A DNA stretch of 64,000 nucleotides from Dendrophyllia cribrosa (lineage: Eukaryota > Cnidaria > Anthozoa > Scleractinia > Dendrophylliidae). The stretch's first letter is position 1; each line of letters begins with the position of its first letter. The notes beneath the pieces are model-generated. The model saw nothing but the letters and a program-made list of their open reading frames with translations. It ran no database searches and was not told the origin of the DNA. Below are positions 22,438-32,381 of this stretch, one piece after another. The DNA lies in assembly GCA_024195265.1 (NCBI GenBank), contig JAJLRJ010000006.1, positions 3,711,407 through 3,775,406 on the forward strand. Reading direction: 5' to 3'. A program made the position numbers and the translations under genes.

Positions 22438-22803
22438 GAGTACCGAAGTGTGACGTCACACTTGCGAAATTATGGGATTTGATTAGATATTCGGAAAGGG
22501 CATGACGAAAAATGCCCGCTTGCCAAAAATCAGCATCTTATTGCATATTGGCACCGTTATGCTCTGATGACTCCATACAAACCTTTCTAATTTTTGCCTT
22601 GGTTCATTAATGAACCAAGGCAAAAATTAGAAAGGTTTGTATGGAGTCATCAGAGCATAACGGTGCCAATATCTCACCCCCAAATTGCAATAAGATGCTG
22701 ATTTTTGGCAAGCGGGCATTTTTCGTCATGCCCTTTCCGAATATCTAATCAAATCCCATAATTTCACAAATTTAGTTTTTGTGACGTCATCACTTCGGTA
22801 CTC
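22438..22803. repeat. Near-perfect palindrome, arms about 170 bp
   Basis: Centred on GGTTCATTAATGAACC (22601-22616). The right arm has a roughly 15-bp insertion (TCTCACCCCCAAATTGCAA region) and a few differences; the rest pairs base for base out to GAGTACCGAAGTG / CACTTCGGTACTC. It could fold into a long hairpin and is probably a foldback MITE nested in the 2-kb element. Confidence 0.88.
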
Positions 22804-23075
22804 TATGGCAGCCATATTGTTATTGTCTACAATAATAGTTTCCAGCGGTAAAACGTCGAAAATGGCCCAATTTTGGGCCCTTCTTTTCTTTTACGGGGAG
22901 CTATTTTTCCCGCGAAACCAATCAGAAGAGGCGATTATAAACAATGACACCTCGCATAACAACGGAACCCGCAACAAATGCGAGAAATCTAACAGAAGAA
23001 ACGTGTGATCGAAGAAAATAAGCTAAATACGCGTAGATCAGAGCGAATAGTTTAAAAAAGAAAAAAGTTGAAGTG

Positions 23076-23387
23076 ATGCCGCCGAAAAAGCGGTTACACA
23101 TGACAAAGGAGAAGTCAGACAAGGGCAACGAGACTCGTGGTCCAGGCTCGCAGTCGAGAATAGTGCTAGATTTTGATAAGTCGAAGGAAACTGGCTGGAC
23201 AATAACACAGGACAAACGATCGTCTTCATCGGGAGTGAAGGTTTACTTTCGCTACATAAACCCTGGCGCAAAGACAGTTAAAAGTGCTAAAGAAGTAGGG
23301 CGGGAACTGAGAGATGAAGGGATCTTCGAGAGATTTCGAGTAACACATGCAAATGAAATCCCGCGCCGGAGCCGCGCCAAGAAGTGA
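23076..23387 (+). CDS. Small MBD-like (methyl-CpG-binding domain) protein
   Basis: A 103-codon ORF from ATG 23076 (preceded in frame by GTG) to TGA 23387. It opens with a basic MPPKKRLHMTKEK. Residues about 38-85 read GWTITQDKR, a Ser-rich loop, KVYFRYINPGAKTVKSAKEV: the GW, the VYxxxINPxGK-like strand and the KSxxEV helix start match the layout of MBD domains (GW..R..R.G.S.GK.DVY..P.GK.FRS...L). A basic tail PRRSRAKK ends the protein. The domain is shorter than the usual 60-70 residues at its C-terminal side. It lies inside a TTAA-flanked element, right of the palindrome. Function is inferred from similarity by eye only. Confidence 0.5.
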   Translation: MPPKKRLHMTKEKSDKGNETRGPGSQSRIVLDFDKSKETGWTITQDKRSSSSGVKVYFRYINPGAKTVKSAKEVGRELRDEGIFERFRVTHANEIPRRSRAKK

Positions 23388-23929
23388 AATCACAGGCAGA
23401 TGCTTCCCTCTCCGAGGACTCTGACTTAAGTTGTTATAAAAGGTAACAAGACTAGCACAAATCTGCTCGTTGCTAAAAGCATTTTAGCCCAGATTTTAAA
23501 TAGGTCTACCCCAAGTACGTGCCTGAGAGATTTTTCCTTTTAGATCAAAATAAAGATATAACAGACCTGTTGTTCTAAATGTTGTCGATTCTTTGATCAG
23601 ATTACACGGTTTCATTTGATTGAGCTGTCAACAAGGCCATCCTTGGGGAGATCTGCAGCAGGATGCAACTGCATTTAACGCAGTATGGTGTTCGTATTTT
23701 TACCGCGAAAACAGTCTTAGAAACGAAACTTTGATTGTCCATATCTCAAAAGGGTTTGATTATCCTGGCCTAAAATTTGGCGTGCGCATTTTTTTTTTTT
23801 TAGATTATCTTTGACCTGTAAAAAAATCGCTGCAATCCAAAAACATCACTTTAGCCTCCAGTACCACATTAAACCTGCCGCGACTCAAATATGTAGCACA
23901 TTTATGGTATGTTAAATTCCCAGGGGGTC

Positions 23930-24240
23930 CAGCAGTGTTGACAGCTCTACATTTTTAAAAGAAGACGTAACTGTATGCGTCACTAGTGTTATTTCAATCC
24001 AGTCCGAGGACCCCGTAGACTCTGGGCTCGAGATTGATGTCGTAGTCCGCTGAGTCGAAGGTTCGAGATTAATGTCGTCCAAGACGGTCGGTAACCGTCG
24101 GTAACCGTAGTCTTCGTTTTCAAGGGGTTTTCGAGGGGTCTTCGTCTTCTAGGGGTCTTCGTTTTCGAAGGGGTCTTCGTTTTCGAAGGGGTCTTCGTTT
24201 TCGAGGGGGTCTTCGTTTTGGAGGGGTCTTTGGTTTCTAA
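23930..24240 (-). repeat. CTTCG minisatellite plus arm, right inverted copy
   Basis: Inverse of 19490-19785: AGCTCTACATTTTTAAAAGAAGACGTAACTG, the CCAGTCCGAGGACCCCGTAGACTC segment, then tandem GGGGTCTTCGTTTTCGA units (24110-24235). With 19490-19785 it brackets 4.1 kb that includes the TTAA element. Confidence 0.75.
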
Positions 24241-25063
24241 TGAGGTCACTAGAACCCAGGTCCTTGTCTTATATGCCAAACTTGTTAAAATATGTTCCCG
24301 CCACTTCAAGTGACTTATTTACCTATAGTCAGGGAGCATATGTCGCGATTTAAAGTCCCGTGGGATTTTCTTGAAGATAACAAGCCACCTATCTAAAAGT
24401 GTTAAGGGGACCCTTAGGAACACAGAAAATGTTGTCGGCAATTTTGCTTCTTGCACCGGCAGCTGCTACGGTGGTTTTAAAATAGGCCCCGTGTGGCTCA
24501 GCATGGGAACGAGGCTGAGAATTAAATTGCTCATAACTATCGATCATTGCAACCAAATGACACCAAACTTGCTCAAATTTATTATGGTATGATATCTAAC
24601 ATGACAATACTTATAATGATAGTTAACAAGGTCACGTGACCATGTTGACATGGAAGCGAGGCTCTAACATTAGATGGCCTATAATTATCGCTTATTTGAA
24701 CCAATTGTCACCAAACTTGGTCAGATTGGTCATGGGATGGTATCTGACATGTTGATAAACATTAAAGTAATACATATAGTCACGTGATCTTTTTGACATG
24801 GAAGCGAGGCTCGAACAGAAAAATGTTTATATCCGGCATAATAATATGTACATTCTTTCAAAAATTACTGTCACTGTTTCCCAATGATACCTGCTTTGAT
24901 ACTTGCTTTGAATTCTGATATAATAATCGAAATTAACATAATTGTTGGTCAGCGGCTTTTTATTCGATAATTTTGGTCAGCGGTCTTTTTCATCATTTTA
25001 GCGACCCGCCATTTTGAATTGCCAGTCAGTGTAGTGAAGCTACTCACACTGTCATGATCTTTT

Positions 25064-25443
25064 ATGGCGAATTTATATGTTTCTGCTTCTCTAGATCCCG
25101 AAAAGACAAATCTAGAATTTGATTTGTGCATTATTTGCCAGAAAGGAGAGAAGGAAAGTCTTGTTTGCAAACCTTCAATCGATTTCTACGGAAAAGTTTT
25201 AGATTTTGTCAAAGAATGAGCTAGTTATGGCAATAAAGAGTACTCGGAGGCTTGGGTTAAGCTGCAGGATATTTCAGTGAAAGATCTTTAGGGAAAGGGT
25301 TCTTCATGGCATCGATCTTGCTACAAGGGTGTTGCCCACACAGGAATGATCAAGATAGAGAAGCAGATGTATGAAAGAGAGTTATCTGGCCCAAACGAGT
25401 CCAGGAGTAAGTCTCAATCAGGAGCTGATAATATTACTTAAGA
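25064..25443 (+). pseudogene. Cys/His zinc-finger-like ORF, left-arm copy (stops)
   Basis: Starts with an ATG at 25064 and reads LCIICQKGEKESLVCKPS.., then meets in-frame stops near 25219, 25291 and 25439 in positions where the right-arm copy is open. The conserved CIIC and WHRSCYKGVAHT motifs are intact. Confidence 0.65.
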
Positions 25444-26126
25444 ACGTTCTCAGCTGACTCGGTCGCAAACAAACAAAGCTGCTTGATTTTTTTGTGATGG
25501 CCAAGCAGGTTATAGGGAGATGCTATTTAATGTTAGGACACTATCTGGCGGAGAATCGCTGCGTAAAGCCATCACTTTGTCAGGTAACAAGAAGCTCGCC
25601 GTTAAGCTAATACCGCCATTACCTCCAATGATGCGCATCCAATCAACATCGAGTACCACAAAAACTGTTGATTGAACAGCGTGACCAATATTTTGCGTAA
25701 GCCCACTTCCCGCTTCTGGGGTCCCTGTTAGAATGGCCAGTGAGATAGCAGCCAAGATAGAATTCTTAACTTTAACTGATATTACTTTAAAGTGTTGGGA
25801 AGATTGTACCGATTTCTCAGTTACAAGCTGCATACAAAGAAATTCTTAACGCAAACAACGTCGCCAATGAAACCATGAATCGTAAGGTATTGAAGCAACT
25901 ACTCCAAAATGAAATTGCCCGCGACATAGAGTTTCACAGGCCGAAGCGAGTTAACGAATCGGAAAGGGTAAGCACGAAGGAAGGAAGAGATAGAGCGATC
26001 CAAAAAAACTGATCAGGATGATATGAAAGATGACGAGATAAAGACACTGATTAGAAAGTCTATCCGAAAGTGTAGAAGAGGGTATTTACCGGCTCCCTTG
26101 ATAACATCACTGTCGAAAATTTACCC

Positions 26127-26590
26127 ATGGAACTCTTCAGCTTTTTTAGGTTGGTAATACAGGGCCCATTTGACTTGCTTGCGTTAGAGAATAAGTCCAG
26201 TGAGGTACACAAGCGTGCAATGAGCCTTACTCAAAGTACCGTGGCCATGTGTCTATCAGATCGCCAGGTGAAGCACAAGAAGTCAGAAACTACTAGGATG
26301 ACAGCTGAGGTGCCTCAACGACTGGCTATTGGACTTGCTGTCCATCAAGCTGTGCGCAGCAAAGAGTTAATCAGCTTACTCCACGGGTTTGGGATGTCAG
26401 TAGATTACAACCGAGTGCTAAGAATAGAATCCCAGATCGAATCAAATGTCCCTTAACGAATGGAGCAGAATGTTAGTGTCTATGTCCCTCCAGACATCGT
26501 TAAGGGACGGCATGTGTTCTTTGCGATTGATAACGTCGAATTCGCCGAAGATACTCCCAATGGCAAGCGTACGTTCCATGGCACTGCTGG
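26127..26590 (+). pseudogene. Transposon-type ORF, plus-strand half, in-frame stop and inversion break
   Basis: Open from 26127 with SDRQVKHKKSETTRM and LISLLHGFGMSVDYNRVLR, a TAA at 26454-26456, then same-frame continuation VYVPPDIVKGRHVFFAIDN and NGKRTFHGTA to about 26588. There the reading jumps to the minus strand. FAIDN may be a catalytic-type Asp strand, but I do not recognise a named family. The matching continuation is on the opposite strand at 26442-26895. Confidence 0.55.
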
Positions 26591-27221
26591 TGATCTTCTT
26601 CGGTTGAGTATCTAGCTGCTCAGTTGCCTCGACAGCTTGGGAGTTGTCTGCTTGGATTCTTGTCACATTTCTCCCAAGAAGCCACGCAGCATCTTGCATC
26701 CTTATCTGGATTGGAAGTTCTTTCACGGCAAGACTGAACTTGGCATTAACAGGACCTTTGGGCTTCAATGGCGGGGCAGGGCATTCCACGAGGCTGGTAA
26801 TGGAATCTGGCAGATCTTTTATTGAACGGCTTTGCGGAGTTGGGTCGACATTAACATGAACTACCTGGTAAATCGCCATTGCAGTGCCATGGAACGTCTT
26901 TATCTCGTCATCTTTCATATCATCTTGATCTTCAGTTTTTTGGATCGCTCTGTCTCTTCCTTTCTTCGCGCTTACCCTTTCCGATTCGTTAACTCGCTTC
27001 GGCCTGTAAAACTCGATGTCGGCAATGTCATTTTGGAGTAGTTGCTTCAATGCCTTACGATTCATGGTTTCATTGGCGACGTTGTTTGCGTTAAGAATTT
27101 CTTTGTCTCTTCCTTCCTTCGTGTTTACCCTTTCCGATTCGTTAACTCGCTTCGGCCTGTGAAACTCTATGTCGCGGGCAATTTCATTTTGGAGTAGTTG
27201 CTTCAATACCTTACGATTCAT
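26442..27221 (-). pseudogene. Same ORF on the inverted segment plus tandem N-terminal repeats
   Basis: A 259-codon frame that is a chimera. Its first about 95 residues are two tandem copies of a unit with LKQLLQN, IEFxRPKRVNESERV and NANNVANETMNRK, matching the broken plus-strand sequence at 25835-26015. Next, TFHGTAMAIYQVVHVNVDP and a Pro-rich stretch are the natural continuation of the plus-strand ORF that stops at 26588. The last part (from about 26610 downward) is antisense to that ORF. Thus about 26590-26890 is inverted between copies of GTTCCATGGCACTGC. Confidence 0.5.
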
Positions 27222-27670
27222 GGTTTCATTGGCGACGTTGTTTGCGTTAAGAATTTCTTTGTATGCAGCTTGTAACTGAGAAATCGGTACAATCTTCCCA
27301 ACACTTTAAAGTGGTATCAGTTAAAGTTAAGAATTCTATCTTGGCTGCTATCTCACTGGCCATTCTAACAGGGACCCCAGAAGCGGGAGTGGGCTTACGT
27401 AAAATATTGGTCACGCTGTTCAACCAACAGTTTTTGTGGTACTCGATGTTGGTTGGATGCGCATCATTGGAGGCAATGGCGGTATTTAGCTAAACGGCGA
27501 GCTTCTCGTTACCTGACAAAGTAATGGCTTTACGCAGCGATTCTCCGCCAGATAGTGTCCTAACCGTTAGGTTATTTAATGGCATTAAATAGCATCTCCC
27601 TATAACCTGCTTGACCATCACAAAGAAAGCAAGCAGCTTTGTTTAAAGGTGAAGTTTGCGACCGAGTCAG

Positions 27671-28000
27671 CTAAGAACGCTCTGGAGTAATATTATCAGC
27701 TCCTGATCGAGACTTCCGCCTGGATTCGTTTGGGCCAGATAACTCTCTTTCATACCTCTGCTTCGCTATCTTGATCATTCCTGTGTGGGCAACACCCTTG
27801 TAGCAAGATCGATGCCATGAAGAACCCTTCCCCTCAAGATCTTTCACTGAAATATCCCGCAGCTTAACCCAAGCCTCCGAGTACTGTTTATTGCCATAAA
27901 AAGCCCATTCTTTGACAAAATCTAAACCTTTTCCGTAGGAATCGATTGAAGGTTTGCAAACAAGACTTTCCTTCTCTCCTTTCTGGCAAATAATGCACAA
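27671..28000 (-). CDS. Cys/His-rich zinc-finger-like protein, right-arm copy (open)
   Basis: A 109-codon frame starting MCIICQKGEKESLVCKPS, with SWHRSCYKGVAHT near residue 62, giving C-x2-C and H-x3-C metal-ligand pairs, and a charged tail. The family start is probably further upstream: the left-arm copy begins with an ATG about 17 codons earlier, which is lost here. Proteins with this CIIC..WHRxCY pattern accompany repeat elements in cnidarian genomes as far as I know. Function unknown. Confidence 0.5.
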   Translation of the reverse strand: MCIICQKGEKESLVCKPSIDSYGKGLDFVKEWAFYGNKQYSEAWVKLRDISVKDLEGKGSSWHRSCYKGVAHTGMIKIAKQRYERELSGPNESRRKSRSGADNITPERS

Positions 28001-28787
28001 ATCAAATTCTAGATTTGTCTTTTCGGGGTGTAGAGAAGCAGAAACATAAGTTCGCCAAAAAAGATCATGACAGTGTGAGTAGCTTCATTACACTGACTGG
28101 CAATTCAAAATGGCGGGTCGCTAAAATGATGAAAAAGACCGCTGACCAAAATTATCGAATAAAAAACCGCTGACCACCAATTATGTTAATTTCGATTATT
28201 ATATCAGAATTCAAAGCAGGTATCAAAGCAGGTATCATTGGGAAACAGTGACAGTAATTTTTGAAAGAATGTACATATTATTATGCCGGATATAAACATT
28301 TTTCTGTTCGAGCCTCGCTTCCATGTCAAAAAGATCACGTGACTATATGTATTACTTAAATGTTTATCAACATGTCAGATACCATCCCATAACCAATCTG
28401 AGCAAGTTTGGTGACAATTGGTTCAAATAAGCGATAATTATAGGCCATGTAATGTTAGAGCCTCGCTTCCATGTCAACATGGTCACGTGACCTTGTTAAC
28501 TATCATTATGAGTATTGTCATGTTAGATATCATCCCATAATAAATCTGAGCAAGTTTGGTGACATTTGGTTGCAATGATCGATAGTTGTGAGCAATTTAA
28601 GTCTCAGCCTCGTTTCCATGCTGAGCCACACGGGGCCTATTTTAAAACCACCGTAGCAGCTGCCGGTGCAAGTCGCAAAATTGCCGACAACATTTTCTGT
28701 GTTCCTAAGGGTCCCCTTGACACTTTTAGATAGGTGGCTTGTTATCTTCAAGAAAATCCCACGGGATTACAGATGCTCCCTGACTAC

Positions 28788-29555
28788 TATTAAAATAATT
28801 TTTAAAACACCTATTTTCAGAATATCGAAAAAAATGGTAGTGAAATTTCACTTCATGTACACTTTAAGAGCGGATCCGTGCAAGAATCAAACAAAATCGC
28901 AAATCTTCGACAAAGCTGAAAAAAATCAAATTCGTTCCTCTTTTGCATATAGATAGCCTATAGTAAGTATATGAATGCCATGTAGTTTTTTCCTTAAAAT
29001 ATGTTTGTTTCCGAGAAAAACGATCGAAGAAAGTCGATCGTTATCAACTGAAGGCACAATTTGGCGATCCCAAAGACATGCAAACAGTATTGAAATAAGT
29101 CATGATTCACTCGACTCGCGTATTAAAACTACTGCGCTAGAAAACGCTGTCATAGTTGCAATTTGTTGTATAACTTGTCATAGTCTAAACACCATGATTT
29201 CATAAAAATTGGATTAATCTGAGTATTCAAGGGATGTCAAAAGCTTATGGCTCTCCCGTGCTCCGTAAAATGGTAGGCGAAAACAAAGATTATTTTGAGC
29301 ATGTGCCATTGTTTAAAATTTCGTAATACTGTATTAAGAATGACAATACTAGAGTTGACAATCTTTCAAAATATGTAAAGTTTAGTTTGGGGAAATGAAT
29401 TTGGGATTTTTAAGAATTTGTTAAATTCTGTTACAGCGCAACATCAACACTATTTTGTTTATACATCAGACCAGGAGCCTATTACTTCTGTTCGGACCAA
29501 TTTTTAACCCCGAGACAACAACGGTAAGAACTTCAGACTGAAAATTGTAGTTTGG
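28788..29555. other. No recognisable gene
   Basis: AT-rich, no ORF with a known motif and no clear repeat. Confidence 0.5.
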
Positions 29556-30546
29556 GCCGGCCAAAAGGAGGATTTTTCAGGTATCCCATGACGCCTAGCG
29601 CGTAATTATCGATCCTGGTGTGTCAATTTTCCTGCCATGGCGAGTACACGTGTTAAAATTTAACTGATCTTCGCGAGACTTTTTCTTCGTTTCCAACGCG
29701 ATAAAAGGTGAATCAAATCGTTGTTTGGTTTCTATGTACATTAAAGTTTACTTAGATATCATTTGATCCGAGGCTGTTTGTCTATGTATCGCAATATTTT
29801 TGTCTTTGTTTCGAGTGGCATACATGGCTGATCCGCTTCGTTTCTTTGCTGTGTTTTAACCCTTGATCTGTTTTGCCGTGTTTCGTTTTTAATCCTGGGG
29901 ACATTGGCATATAATCACGCCTGATAGTGCCCGGAGATGACTCTTTTATAATTTAAATGCAATACAAGATTCCGTAAAGTCCCCACGTTTTGTAGGAATT
30001 TATGACCGTTGAATTTTGGTCAAAATCGGCGCCAAAACGTTATTAAAATTCGCTTTGATCGCGTATATTCTTTGCTTTGGTTTTTACAGTCGAAGGAAAT
30101 ATCGTATTTAGTGCAATTGCAGCTTCCTTTTATGAGTTTGGTCAAATCGTGTGATCGTTTGACACTTTCCTTCGGTTCGAAGCTAATAAATCGCTTGATG
30201 TTTATGTTTTTACAAGTGATATGGAAGATGGCAATATTTTTTCATCTGCCGGAAATCCGGAAATCGAAGTCTTAATTGTCATTGATGCCTTTCAGTTTGT
30301 CCGTGTTTAGAAATAGACAAAGTCGCCGCTCTTTTTACTTTTTGGGGAAGCAAACGTGTACTAAATACCGTTAGGAATCTACAACAAGCCATATTAGACG
30401 ATGTGATATATGTTTGACTGCTAAAATCTACGCAGTGGACGATGCGCTCGCTTCGAGCAACTCCATGGCAAATGACTGGTTTCAGTTGATAATATAGTTC
30501 ATTCGCGTGGCATCATGGGATACCTGAAAAATCCTCCTTTGGCCGG
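29556..30546. mobile_element. 1-kb element with about 40-bp terminal inverted repeats
   Basis: GGCCGGCCAAAAGGAGGATT.. (29557) continuing to TATCCCATGACGCC, and its inverse GGCATCATGGGATACC.. to CCTTTGGCCGGCC (30546). The interior is AT-rich with no transposase. The target duplication could not be fixed. Confidence 0.7.
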
Positions 30547-30559
30547 CCTGAAGTTTTTG

Positions 30560-30800
30560 CAAAATGTACGATATAAAACAATAGGAATCAGTTGGGAATA
30601 CGCGAACTTAAACACTACGGAAACGGTTGTGTTCGTATCCGTGAATGGAAACCCTGCGGAAACGCGTAGAGAATTAATTAATTTCTTGTTACGCGTTTCC
30701 CGCTGTATCCGCCCTGCGGAAACGCAACTGAAACTCAAATTTGATGTTTCCGTAATTTTTCCGAGTTACGGAAACGCCTTATTTCACCCTGTGACGTGTA
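30560..30800 (-). repeat. GGAAACG-rich repeat, second copy
   Basis: CGGAAACG motifs recur (30617, 30656, 30717, 30769) and the right end AAACGCCTTATTTCACCCTGTG is the inverse of 17418-17440. Confidence 0.5.
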
Positions 30801-32381
30801 GATGCGCCATTGTCAAACATGACTCCCTGGCTATGTTTCGCCCGTCATAGTTCACCAATGATCAGAAAACTGTGAAATCAATTCAATTTTGACCATTGAT
30901 AAAGGGTTGTAAATTCTAAGGGAGGCGGGAATGGAGGTTAACAAATAAGAAGGGAGGATTATTGGAGTCCGCTACGTACTTACTTTCTAAGGTACAAACA
31001 TCAATAAAGAAAAGTAAGATCTCAAAATTTCCCTCAGTCTTCTTGCTATCATAGGAAAATCATGCTGCAAACCCCCGAGTCTTTTTTATTCTGCGTTTAT
31101 TCTGCCACCTTTTAGTTGTTGAAAGAGAAACGAGCCATTACCTGAGGTATCGTGAAAATATTTTCAAACAGCGTGATGGAGCTCCATCGTTCTTTATTTC
31201 TTGTGATCGTGTTAACCATTCCTTCATGCTCCAAAGTTGCCTTGACTCTACCAGAAAGCGGCCAATGAAGAAAACAAGGACGGACCACTCTAACCCACTG
31301 AATGCAATGGTTGACGGTGATAGGCAAAGTGCATAGTGTAGGAAAAGCAGGATTAGGTAGCTCAGTGTATCACGAACAAACTTGTAGTAAGGAGATTCCA
31401 GGTAATTCAGATATAACTGTGCTACTGATTGGCCCTCTTAAAATAAAACAGTATAATTATATAATTATGATAAGAAGTTTTCGAAATAAACAAGAGAATA
31501 TGATGTCATATAGTTAATTGTATTCAATTTGTCGCGAACTTGGGACACTAAACAAAACATTCTAAATACACGAAAAGTCTTAAACCAATGGCTACAATGT
31601 ATAGACAGTCAAAGGGACATACGTATTCGTCACTTTCAAGAATGGCGCGTGAAAATTTCACTCGCGTTTGCGCGCGCTTAATAAAGTGCGAAAAAAGCTG
31701 AGGCCGGCCGCGCCATTTGTCATTTTAGGCGGGAGAATTTGGTGAAAATGTAAAAAAGCAAGAGACTTCCAGAAGTTCCAAAAAATAAACATCGAAAGTT
31801 AGCCCCGGACAGAAAGTAAATATGAGTGGTTGTTGAAGACATAAATCACCTCGCGTTTCCTTTCTAGTAACACTTCGAATTGGGGTGATAAAATATTGAT
31901 AATTTTTTTATATTTTAGTTTTGAAAAATGTTTTTTAACGGCCATGGGCCAAAAAAGTGTTGAACCGACCACAGACACGAAGGAAATTATCGTTACTTTT
32001 GTCGGAATCCGTGAAAAACAAAATTGAACAGTCAAGACTATTCTGACTGTTGAACATTCCAAAACGAATGACTATGATAATCCGGCACAAGCATTGCAAA
32101 CAACCGCCATCGAAGCAACAGGCAATGGCTCGGTAGAGAATTTGAAGCGAAGAGGAAGGAAAATAAGTTCACAAACAGAGACATAAATGCTAAAATTCGT
32201 CTGCCCCCCCCCCCCCCCCCCCCCCATTCGTAAAAAATATAGTATTATTCGGGCAAAACTGGTCGACTATTCGGGAACCACAGACACAGAAAAAATACTG
32301 AATTATTTTGTGATTCAATGTCTTAAATTAATTGTTTTTATTTCGTAACTCACATTACTCACTTAACTTTCTAACTAAGCT
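30801..32381. other. No recognisable gene; poly-C tract
   Basis: No supported gene. A run of about 23 C lies at 32203-32225. Short open frames show no domain. Confidence 0.5.

Larger units (their letters stand above)
21835..23868. mobile_element. 2-kb non-autonomous element with TTAA target duplication
   Basis: Flanked by TTAA (21831-21834, 23869-23872). Left end GGTGGGGTACTGGAGGCTAA; right end TTAGCCTCCAGTACCACA, its inverse apart from a 2-bp gap and one base. The terminal GGTGG and TTAA target are shared with the autonomous-looking element at 3375-8526. Inside are a palindrome (22438-22803) and a 103-codon MBD-like ORF. No transposase is present. Confidence 0.75.
24327..28787. mobile_element. 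Foldback element with about 1.5-1.7-kb inverted arms
   Basis: Left arm from TAGTCAGGGAGCAT (24327) to about 26020; right arm from about 26950 to ATGCTCCCTGACTA (28787), inverted and highly similar throughout. Each arm holds a copy of a Cys/His-rich ORF. The centre holds a second, scrambled coding region. No target-site duplication could be fixed. It is a composite or foldback DNA transposon of unknown superfamily. Confidence 0.78.

Noticed and set aside
26644..26859. Plus-strand ORFs over 26637-27041
   Set aside because: Antisense to the inverted transposon coding segment on the minus strand.
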